Positions 23,113-33,579 of a stretch of DNA of 63,308 bases are shown one piece after another. Position 1 is the stretch's first letter. Each line of letters begins with the position of its first letter. The translations under genes and the position numbers were made by a program. The notes below the pieces were generated by a model. That model was not told the DNA's origin. It saw nothing but the letters and a program-made list of their open reading frames with translations, and ran no database searches. The stretch lies in the NCBI GenBank assembly GCA_001600415.1, contig BCJX01000003.1, positions 627,820 through 691,127 of the forward strand, written 5' to 3'. This stretch comes from Pascua guehoae. Taxonomy: Eukaryota; Basidiomycota; Tremellomycetes; Trichosporonales; Trichosporonaceae.

Positions 23113-24480
23113 TGTAAGTCGAGCGTTTCGTTATCGAGTGGCGTGGCTAGAGCCGGAGGAAAGACAGCTGGGCGGTATGATGCGGAGCTGAGGGAGGAAA
23201 CAGGGACGCCGCCGCGCTGGTGTGTGGCCTGGCGGGGAAATGTGGTTGTTGAGTGGCTCGGGGACGGGAGGGTCGACTGCCAAGAAGGTGGGTTCAGAGA
23301 AATTGGAACGTAGGCGGAAAGACTGGTCTACGGTTGAGAAGTGTAGTTTGAGCGCTAGGTTTGACCAGATGTTGACTGCTGGGACATTCGTTGCGACGAG
23401 GTGTAGTGGGACAAACGCGGTCGACGAAGAAAGAGGAATTGGGGGAGAGCTGGCAACATGTCTTGTTCATGATGTTTTTGTATCAACGACATCTAGTCCC
23501 GGACAATGGTGATCACTCTGAAAGGTGAAATAGGAGGGGCTGGGAAGGGGGAACGGGTTTGCATAGGCGCCAGGAGAAGCGTTGAGGTTAGGAGGGGCAT
23601 GTAGGGGGCAAAGCTAAAATGAAAGCAGTGAGTTGGAGGATTGCCGAAGTGACAGGAGGAGCACGATAGGATCAGCACCTTAGCGAGCTACAAATGGCGA
23701 GGGGACTGTGGAGATGACAGGAGAAGCGGTGCATCTTGCGAGGGGCAGACAAGGGGTGCGTCTGGGTTTGAACATTGCTATGGCGACTCACTAATACTCG
23801 CCATTTTCCTTGGACATCGCTCCTACAACCTCTTGCCGTGCCTAATGTCAGGTCTAGGGGCGATGTCAGATAGAAAGGGGGTATTTGAGCGAGAGGGTTT
23901 AACATGGGACAGCCAATTGTGAGATGCAGTGTTGGAACGTGGTTACGCACAGCAACAATGTCGTTAAGGACGGTACATACGCACCGCTTTGAGGCCCTTT
24001 CTCGTCTGGCGGCGGAGACGGAGTGGTGGAGAAAGCTGTGCGAAGGTGCAAAAGGAGCAACATTGTAGTCGTGGATGAAACGCTCTACTGCACCCCTGTT
24101 CCACCTTCCCCTGCCACCCCATTCTTTGAAGCCGTTTCACCCGGAGCTGCCCCCCACTTAGTCCTCGCAAGGCGCTCGCGTTATCGTGGGTTCAACCCTC
24201 TTCATGGGCGGCCTTCTCGTGCGGGCGCGAGCATCTCCGCGCTGTCGCTGCCAAGGGTCTGCTACGAGCTGCAATGCATATACAGGAAAGAGTTATTCAT
24301 GCAAGAAACGAACGTGTTTCAGACATGCAGACACCTACCGTGCCTGAAACAGGGTTTGTCTCCCAGCCAGGGTGTACGGAGCCGCCGTCACAGGATCACT
24401 GGCAACTAACCACACCACACCGCAATTCATCATCCATTTGGTTGTTTACCTTCTCACCTTTCAACTTCACTCTCTCATTC
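23113..24480. promoter_or_regulatory. Shared 5' region of two divergent orphan genes
   Basis: About 1.4 kb lies between the starts at 23112 (-) and 24481 (+). I see no gene in it. Both promoters are presumably here, and the 3' part (24400-24480) is CT/CA-rich like a fungal 5' leader. Confidence 0.4.
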
Positions 24481-25832
24481 ATGACCTCATCCCCTCTTCC
24501 TCACCATCCATTTTCTACCACAACAATGGAAGATGAAGCAACCGTTTCCCACGATATTTCAACCACGCTCGACTTCTCCTCCGCTGTTGAAGCGGTCGCC
24601 GACAACGCGAGAGACGCATTCAGCACCCCGATGACTGACAAGGTCACGACTAGGGATGAGGAGGCTGACAGTGCTGTCACGTCCTCCGCAGGAGCACACG
24701 CAGTGCGGCATGCCGAGCTACGACCAAATGGAACATTCCCGCTCGACGAGGAGCTCAGCTACGATCGGTTCGTCGAGACTTCCTGTTCGTAACTGAGCGT
24801 AGTTGCTGACTACCAGACTGCCCGCTGTAAAGGCCTACCTCATGCTCTTGGGCACGGAGGACCGTAACCGATTCGCGTGGTACCAACCCAAACATGACGA
24901 CGAGGCCATAAATCCCGATGATGAGGCCACCCTAGAGCGCAAACAGCGCACGGATGAGGCTGTCCGCCGTGGCGTGAGGGTGTTAAACACCTCCTGGAAG
25001 GAAGGGAGAGGGTGGGTCACATCTCCGCGGCTCGTGTCATTCTGGGATAATCAAACACTGACAGCACCCGCAGAGTGTTTATCGACCCCGATGCCCCAGT
25101 GATGGACGGCCCAATACCATGGCTACGAGCGACCGGGCTTATTTCCGGAAAGTGGTTTCAAGATATCCCAGACACCATGCATCCAGCGCCCAAGGGGTCA
25201 GCGTCAAACTGGGTAAACTGCGACCTCTGGCACGTAAGTTGACCCATATGAGCCGCACTGATAGATAGGGCAACGTCTACATACCGCTGTATGACTGGAA
25301 CCACGACGGCGGCCTCTTTGGGAGGATGAGACAGGCCTTCAACGAAGAGCGCAGTGCGGCTCTGCCCTGGGGGGACAACGCAGTGCCCTGGGGCACCAAG
25401 ATTGCTCGTGTTGAGGAAGACTGGAAGCGGGAATGCGATGCCCAGCGCGCCGCCCGTGTCGATACCCAAGACAATCATCACCGCGTCGATCCAACGAGCA
25501 TGGAGTATCCGTTCTTCATCCACTATCACTACGGCAAGTACCACGTCCTCAACTACCTGGACGACGCTTGGTCCATGCCGGGAGAGCTGGACGATAGAGC
25601 GGCCCGCCCCTGGATCAAGACACGCTACGGGCGTCGGGAGTTCGACATTTCGTCCTGGGAGATGCAAGGAAGCTTTGTCGAGTATGTCCTCTGGTGGCGC
25701 GACGACGATATCCGGGGCCGCGTTCTTCAAGTGGATACCGATCTAGAATATATGGAGAGCGGACGTGCGATCTGTGGACACTGGCTATCGGACTTTGAGT
25801 CGGATGACGAGTCGGATGGCGAGTCCAACTGA
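24481..25832 (+). CDS. Orphan protein, function unknown
   Basis: Exons 24481-24767, 24817-25011, 25074-25233 and 25269-25832 give 401 aa with consistent phases. Introns are 49, 62 and 35 nt. The first ~85 residues are Ser/Thr/Asp-rich. From about 95 the sequence looks folded and is rich in Trp, Tyr and charged residues: LPAVKAYLMLLGTEDRNRF, VFIDPDAPVMDGPIPWL, NVYIPLYDWNHDGGLFGRM, YPFFIHYHYGKYHVLNYLDD and GSFVEYVLWWRDDD. It ends in an acidic DFESDDESDGESN tail. I recognise no family. The first splice is a choice: a donor at 24790 in place of 24768 would keep 7 extra residues but leave an intron of only about 27 nt. A second ATG at 24526 is an alternative start. Confidence 0.7.
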
Positions 25833-26237
25833 TATATATGCACAAGTCCAGTCTGCGATAAGAGGTGCCTGCAGATACAGTACTTGAAATTATGTCTACG
25901 ACTATACCTCGTGCCCTCAGTCAATGACTGCCTAAAGCGAGGCTCACTCTCACTAAGCGGCAATGAAAGAGAGTTGTCTTAGTCATTTTTAGGGGGTACA
26001 AGGGGCCACAAAGTTTTAACCCGTAATCTTCTGCAGCAGCGCTCCCCACAACCATACCAGTCTTCGTTCGAGGTGAAGGCAGTGTACTATGAACCAGATG
26101 CATGCAAGCTTGTGCGATACGAACAATGGATGCGTATTGGTGTATGTCGTTCTGTTCAAGACTATAATATCCTAATATGACCGATGTGATGTCATGAAAT
26201 GTTCTCCTCTCTACATCTCCCCTCCAGGATGCAGTTC
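25833..26237. other. 3'-to-3' spacer before the ABC transporter
   Basis: A convergent interval carrying both 3' regions. No gene is seen. Confidence 0.5.
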
Positions 26238-29200
26238 TCACTTGCGCGAGTCAAACTTCATGGCCGCATAGTTCTGAAAGTGTCAGCTAGGCCCAACACT
26301 TGCCGACCACTCGGCACAACTCACGCGAATATCCTCGAGGGTGATGTTGGACTGGTCGCACATGGTGCGGAAGTGGCCGCCGCTGAGGTAGAGGTTCTCT
26401 GGCGTGTCAAACTCCTCGACGGCGCCGTCCGCCATGACGAGGATGCGGTCGTAGGACAGAATCGTGCGGAGACGGTGTGCGATGCAGAGGAGCGTCTTGT
26501 TGCCAAATTCGCGCCGGATGGTCTCCTGGATACGGCTGTCTGTTTCCATGTCGACGCTGGCGGTGGCCTCGTCAAGGACGAGGACCTTGGGGTCACGGAC
26601 GAGGGCGCGTGCGAGCGAGACGAGCGAGCGTTCGCCGACCGACAGGTTCTGGCCCTCTTCCTCGACGGCATAGTCGAGAGTAAAGCGCGACGTGGGTGTC
26701 TCGGTGCCCTTTTCGCCGGTTCCGTGGCCATAGGTCGCGGACGGGATGAGGTGGGCACGCTTGAGGGCGTCGTACAGCTCGGCGTCCGTCTTCTCGTTGA
26801 AAGGGTCAATGTTGGACCGCAGCGTACCGCTGAACAGGAGCGGGTCTTGAGGGATAATGGAGATGCGGGAACGCAGGTCGTGCAGGCCAATCTTGGAAAT
26901 GTCCACGCCGTCAATCACAATCGCGCCGCCCGAGAGCTCGGCCATGCGGAAGAGCGCCATCATGATCGACGACTTGCCCGCGCCCGTACGACCAACCACA
27001 CCAATCTTCTCAGCCGGCTTGACATCCAGAGTCAGACCCTTGAGGACATCGGGGAGCTCAGGGCGGTACTTCATCCGCACGTTGTCAAACTTGACGACAC
27101 CGTGGTCGGGCCACTCAAGCTTGGGGCGCTCCTCGGCAATCTCGTGTGCGGCCTCCTGTTCCAGTTCGTTGGCGTAGTACATGATACGCTCAGCGCCGAC
27201 CATGTCGTTTTCGACCTCGGCGAGCTGGCGGACGAGCCAGGTGAACGACTGCTGGACAGTAATCATGGTTGAGAGACCGAGACCACTCTTGTTGGCCGAG
27301 ACCTTGTGGTTGAGGACGACCAGAAGGGCCACCGCGAAAGTGAGTAAGGAGCCGAGCATGTCGAGGCGAATACCGAGCCAACGTTGGTCTGCGGGGGGGT
27401 TAGTATATGTGCAAATGGGGGCGGGGGGGAATACAGTGTATGTGGGGAAGTGTGGGGAGGCAAGGGTCTGTGTGTGCGCCCCTCAGGGTCCAAGTGTGGC
27501 ACCCAGGCTGGGTGCCACACTCCACCCAGTGAAAGTGGGCACCACTGACACCATGCTCCTCCAACCTCTTCCAACTCTTCTACACGCTTCCTACTGCTTT
27601 CTGCTGTTCTTCTAAGCATTGTGGGGGCTTATAACGCACTAATTATCGTGAGATAGTATCTAGGGGGTGCGTGTCAGCGGCATGCTACGCTTTCGAGAAG
27701 TTTGACTTACGCCCGGTTCTCGGTGTCCATTCGGTTGATGTTCTCCTCGCAGAAACGTTCACTTTCGCCGTACGCGCGGATGGTCCCGATACCCGAGAGT
27801 GATTCCGAGAAGTGCGAGTAGAGTGACGAGCGGAGGATCGAGTCGATACGCTTGAATTCACGGGACGAGCGGCGGTAGAAGGCAGCCGAGTGTACGTAGA
27901 GGACAAGGACGACGGCCACGGCAATCAGGAACCAGGGCGAGATGATGGCGAGCAGAATGATGGCGCCCACAATGCTGCCGAGAGTACCGACAGCCATACG
28001 CATGGCGTCCGAGAGCGTGTTGTCGATGGTGTCCACGTCCTTTGAGAAGCGGTTCATGATACGGCCGAGCGGAGTGGTGTCGAAGAAGCTCTGCGGGGCA
28101 AACATGACACGGCGGATGGCGTCGGCGTGGAGACGGACCGAGGCAAAGTAGTTGATCATGGCGTTGGACATGCCCATGAGGAACATGGCGAGCGCGGATC
28201 CGAGACCGAGACACATGTAGATGACCATGAAGAGGTTGTTGCTCAGTCCCCACTCGCGCTGCTGCCACCAGACCAACCAATAGCTGGTCACAATGGTGAA
28301 GCCCTGTGCGAGGATAATAGCGCAGATGAGAAGCGGGACGAGAATTGCGCCCTGGCCTGCCTTAAAGTAGCCGACCCACGTCTCCTTCTTGATAGTGCCC
28401 GACCCACGCTCCTCTGCCTGCATGAGGGCGGCGGCAGTGCCGCGCGCGACCATCTTGGAACGGGGAATGTGTGCCGTCTTGGGACCGCCCTCGGTCACCT
28501 CTTCCTCCTCCTGGTCGCGGTGGTCCTCGTTGCCAAACTCGTGAATGAGGCGAGAGAATGCGCCACCATTAGCCATGAGCTCGCGGTAGGTGCCGACCTC
28601 GGCGACGCGGCCGTCGACGAGGGTGACAATGTTGTCGACGTGCGGGAGGAAGTGGAGAGCGTGGGTAACGAGAATACGCGTCTTGCCGCCGAGGGCGCCG
28701 AGGATGGCGTGGTGGAAGATTGACTTGCCGACACCGGCGTCGAGGGCCGAGAGGGGGTCGTCGAGGGCGATAATGTCGGCGTCAAAGTAGATGGCACGCG
28801 CAATGTTGACACGCTGTTTCTGGCCGCCCGAGAGCGTGATGCCCTTTTCGCCAATTTCGGTCGCGTCGCCGTCCTCGAGCAGTTCGAGGTCGGGCTCGAG
28901 ACACGCCGCCTTGATCGTGGCCCAGTATCGCTCCTCGTCGAATGGCTGGCCAAAGAGAATGTTCTCGCGGACAGTTGCGTTTTGGATCCATGGGGTTTGT
29001 GCACAAAGCGCAGTGGTGCCAGAAAACACGACCTTGCCCTCGGTACGGCGCATCTCACCGACAAGACCCTGCAAAAGCGAAGACTTGCCCGAGCCAATCG
29101 CGCCGACAATCGCCGTAAGCGAGCCACGGGGGATGGAGAGGTCAACGTCGGTAATCTTGAAAATATTGTCCTGGGCAGTGGCACTTGCGGCGGCGGGAGT

Positions 29201-31414
29201 GACAGCACCAGACTTTGCTGGAGTCGGTGCTGCTGGAGAAGGGGCAGCCGGCGTGGCCGAGAGCTTTTCAACCTGTGTCTTTGGGAGACCTGCCTTCTTG
29301 TTCGCCTTTGCTGCGTCCTTTGCGGCATTCTTCTTCTGAGCGGCAGCGAGCTTGGCCTCGAGTTTCTTGGCTTGGGCGTCACCACCCTCATCGGCAGGCG
29401 GAGCGTCCCAGGTAAACGACGCGTGGTCGATGCGGATCGCCTCGGGCAGGTCGGGGTCGATAACACGGACCTCGGTGGAGACCTCGGCATCAAAGACAAC
29501 CTGGAGACGGCCGAGGGCATTGAGGGCATCCGCAAGAGAGCTGAGGGTCATGGGCCACATCATGAGCGGCATACGCATAAGCTGGAAGAGCGCGACGACC
29601 GTGAAGATTGTGGCGGTCTCAAGCCCGTGGGAGGTGGCCGAGTAGGTGATCAGGGCGAGAATGGTGGCCAGTACGGGGAGCGAGAGCGCAAAGGCCATCA
29701 TGGCAGAACGCGTGATGAGGAGCGAACGGATGTACTTGACTTCCATGGTACGGATGCCGCCGAGCCGCTCGAGGAACGGCTTTTCCCACGACATGAACTT
29801 TACGATGCGCATACCGCCGAGAATCTCCTGGAGGAGACGCGCACGCTTGTCGGTCCAGAACATTGCGTTCTTGCGGAGCTTGAACAGCTGCTTCATGGCA
29901 AGCGCCTGAGCTGGGGTCATGACCAGGAGGAAAACGATACCCGGGAGGGCAGAGTATCCGATTTGAACGAGGAGGATGATCATGATGACGATAAACTGGA
30001 TAGGCGCCGTCCAGATAATGTGGAAGAAGCCCGCCGAGAAATCAATACGGGCCGTATCCGTGGAAATGTGATTCGTGACTAAATTTTTTTTCTCATCGAG
30101 GAGGTCGAGGAGTTCGAGGAGGTCGAGGAGTTCGAGGAGGCCCATTGATGAACGAGGGACGGAGATACGATTGTAGGGCCGGTGTTGTTCATAGCAGACA
30201 TACCAGTGGGAGAGAATGTTAGTACCACTATTTCACATGAACACTGTGTGCTCTGTGAACTCACGCTTGCCGTTAGGAATCTCGCCGCGCGACTTTTGTG
30301 TAAAGCGGAGAGCACGCTCGTAGATTGCCGAGATGAGTGCCGCACGGGACAGGACACCGACGCCCATGGAGCGCAAAAAGTAGTGATGCAGTCCGAGCGA
30401 CGCAAAGAGGAGGAGGAAGAGGAGACCAAAGGCCATGCCGATACCGTGTCCGATGGACGGGTAGGTGCCAAAGCCCTTCATGGCCATCTCGTACTGTGTA
30501 CACCACTTGATAATGGCGCGAAGGACGAGGGGCGAGCACGCAGTGGCGACATCGGCAAACAGCTTGAAGATGCCTGCGAGCCAAAACCACAATCCAAAGG
30601 TATCGCTCAATGCCCATGCGAGAGAGGGCCGCTTCTTGCCGAATTTTGTGCGGAAGTCGTGCTCGCGCTTCTCTCGATGTGGCAGCAGTGGGTAGAGCAT
30701 GCGCTGCTTCCACGGCAATGGCGTCCGAGGATCGGCGAGCTTTTGGTTGTACTCTTCGGCCGCAATCTTACGATTCGCATAGTGGTCTGCCAGTTCGCCG
30801 GCCAGCTTGCCGGCGCTCCGGTTCTTGTCCATCTTCCACAGATCTGTCGCCTGCAGAGTGCGCGCTGATCCGAGCGCCATCATGGGGCTGATCCAGTTGA
30901 AGAACAGGAATGACAAGAAGGACGCAGTCACCTCGGGCGTCACCGGTGCGTCGTCGAGCGATAGCGGCGCCGGCGGTGGGGGGTATTTTGGCTTCATGAA
31001 CGGGAGCGAGTGTCGCCTGTAACAGTCAGCATGGAACAGAGTTGTGAGAGAGGAGCATAGCACTTACCATCTTGGAATCGTGTAGGGACCGCCTTCGACG
31101 TCCTTGAGCATCTCCTTGCCCGACTTTTCCTCGATAACAAGCAGAGCTTTGCGCTTCTGGCCATCCTGCTCAATCTCGATGATGCCGCGCTCCTCAAAGG
31201 CGCTGTCTTTGCCGTTGGTGGGCCGGTCGCCCTTCTCCGAGGTCCCTTCGGCCCTCTGCCTGGCCTCTTCACTGATAATAGTGCTCGCAGCCTCGCCCTC
31301 GGAGCCGTCTTTGGGTAGTGGGGTGCTGGGGTCGGTGGGAGGCATGGTGGTCGGTTCGGTCGGCACGGCCGCTTCGCCCACTGTGGATGATGGCGACGGG
31401 TCTCGGGCAGCCAT
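26238..31414 (-). CDS. YOR1: ABCC/MRP-family drug exporter, Yor1-like
   Basis: A plasma-membrane ATP-driven exporter of organic anions and drugs. Minus-strand exons 31414-31068, 31016-30265, 30078-27711, 27659-27640 (20 nt), 27388-26325 and 26273-26238 give 1528 aa, normal for short ABCC proteins without TMD0. An acidic cytosolic N-tail comes first. TMD1 includes FLSFLFFNWISPMM and KLTNHISTDTARID, a Yor1 hallmark. NBD1 has Walker A GAIGSGKSS (~690), signature LSGGQKQR (~780) and Walker B IIALDDP (~802). TMD2 follows, then NBD2 with GRTGAGKSS (~1300), the altered signature LSVGERSL (~1411) and VLVLDEA (~1430). NBD1 has Asp where the catalytic Glu usually sits, the usual degenerate site of ABCC proteins. 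The microexon supplies YYLTII between ENRA and NQRWLGIRLDM. The last exon codes NYAAMKFDSRK. Confidence 0.95.
27493..27521. repeat. Perfect 14-bp inverted repeat inside a YOR1 intron
   Basis: AGTGTGGCACCCAG, a single G, then CTGGGTGCCACACT. It lies within the 251-nt intron (27389-27639) that follows the 20-nt microexon in transcript order, so the pre-mRNA can form a strong hairpin there. Confidence 0.9.
30098..30140. repeat. 18-bp tandem repeat inside a YOR1 intron
   Basis: Two perfect copies of GAGGTCGAGGAGTTCGAG (30101-30118 and 30119-30136) plus flanking partial units lie in the 186-nt intron 30079-30264. Translated they would read as Leu/Glu/Asp heptad-like repeats, but the conserved exons join cleanly across the intron. 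Confidence 0.85.
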
Positions 31415-33579
31415 CGGAGTGTGTCTGGTGGCGAACAGGAGATGAAGACCGTCGAGTATCGAACCGCGCACACGTCTTTGTAAGTTCGTTGGGAGTGCAA
31501 CTTCAAACGGCGGAGCCTTTCGACTCGCAAGCTTGAGTACGAGTCGTCGAGGTTCGAGGTTACAGCGCGGTGCAGGTGGCGGGAGAGTTTACCCACGAGC
31601 GACGCTTTGTGCCCCCCTTATGACGCCCAAAAATAATAACGGAGATGGCCGTGCGTGTCCAACGTGTTGGCCGTCGGCCTTTGCGTGGAGTGTATTTGCT
31701 GACCAACAGCGGCCCCGAGGTCGGTTCAGAGGCCAATGGGCTGTCGCGTGCCAGGTGCCTGTGCTCGGGGTGTGGGTGTGGGGGCAGGGGTCAAAGTTAT
31801 CGAGGTACAAAAAGGAAAACAAGACGTTCTCTGCACCTCTGCAGACCTCTTGTTCCGTATGCACGCTCGTTCTGGGCAATAACTGCAACAGTTAGCAGCC
31901 CGGGCGCCGAACTGGGGTACAGTGCGCTGGTGGCTGCTTATCCCTGTGCAACTGGGCTCGGGCATGGCCGATACTCCTGATGATCGCCCTCGATAGGCCG
32001 TGGGGCAGGGGGGCATAAGACCCTCGGCGTGTGTCTGCTGCGAAACGGCTGCGACCGCAGCCAGCCAAGTCCCTGCCCCGAGGCTCGGGACCCACGGGTG
32101 GCGCAGAAGGGAGCAAATGTTTGTGCCAGCCAGCATCGGAGCGCACAAGGGTTTCCCGGAACCACATGCAGTAGCCCCCGTTCTCGCTGCATTTTGAGCA
32201 TTGGGATTGGTTGGTCGGCCCAACTAACCCCACCTGCCCCGCATGGCGCATGACGCATGGGAGGATATAGCTCGGCTGGCTCGTTTATGATCCATGATCC
32301 AGTGGGCGCCTCGCGTGTCGCAACGAGGGGTATATCCTTACCTCGGCCTCGGCGTGGTCGGCGAATATCGCAGGCTTATTTGGCCACATGACCAGCTGGC
32401 TTGTATCGCCCACCATGCTGCATGGTTCAGATGTAAGCAATCGCCGTGTCCAGACCATAAGCTTGCCCTTGGATGTGGCCGAGATACCAGCGTGCCCCAA
32501 TTATTGTTGCTCCGCCGTTCACAGTGCTGAAGCTACTTTTTTTTGTGTGTGTCTGTCAGGATGGTAGAAATCGCCACATTCGAACTCGGCGGAGCGCACG
32601 GACCCCTCGAAAGATACAGCAGCGAACAGGTAGCAACCACCTGGCCATGTGGCCCCCTTATATAGCAGCGCGCTAGCAGCGCATTGGTACTCGAGTCCAT
32701 GCGTTGTCCCACATGCTCCATGATCTTTGATGCTTTCAGCTTGTTCGAGGTCCGAGAGCACAGTATTGCGGAGTCATCAAAGTGGGTCAGCCAACCTTGT
32801 TTGAAAACCACCCCAGATGGTCATCGGCCAGGCAGCGCGCGTCATTGCACTGGGAAGCGTTTCCCAGTCATCGCATGCGCATGTGTCATGATGTCGGCCG
32901 GGCCGTGACCGACGCCGCTTTCACACCCCCGCAATCATGGTACGAGCGAGTGAGTTTAAAACGACGACTGGACAGAGTGGATCGTGGGAGTCGAGTCTTG
33001 TCAAGGCCATCACGTGTTGCGAGGCCATCGGTGCCTGTCGCTCGCTGGAGACACGCCACGTGAAAAGCCTGGACCTTGGCTCATCATGATGGCCTGATGG
33101 CTACTCGTCATCATCCATTCACATCCCAATGTACTGCCAGCCTGCATGCAAGCGGTGCGTGGGATGGCGAGCACAGATAGACAGCTGGGGACGTTTCAAG
33201 TTCAAGTTATCTCAGGCGTGATCGTGTGCCGTCATGCATGGCCTTGCTTGTGGGAGACATCTGGGTGGCTGGGTTGTCCAAGTAATGTTCGGGTAAACAT
33301 GGTCAGCCAATAAATTTCGGCCAAGACGGGGGTTATCGTGGTCAGCAGACGCGGCGACGCGCGCAACGTCAACACCTGACCACCAACAACCTAACACTTG
33401 GAATCACAACACATGACACCTTGCCGCATAGATCTCTAGAATACTACAGACACCTGTACATCTCCTCTCTGCACTCTTCCCAGCTCGCGTGCGACTCGAC
33501 ACCCCGGCTTGCAGCCACTCCATCCGCCCCATCGTGGTCGCCTCCACGTCACCATCGCTCCCCACCCCCGTCCTCCACC
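31415..33579. promoter_or_regulatory. 2.2-kb divergent spacer, YOR1 (-) and NAA20 (+)
   Basis: This contains both 5' regions and no supportable gene. The segment 33421-33579 is CT/CA-rich, like the leader of the downstream gene. An in-frame ATG at 31471 could extend YOR1 by 19 residues. No known drug-response element could be named. Confidence 0.45.

Noticed and set aside
26199..27272. 357-aa plus-strand frame opposite the ABC transporter NBD2
   Set aside because: Antisense shadow; the opposite strand carries all ABC motifs.
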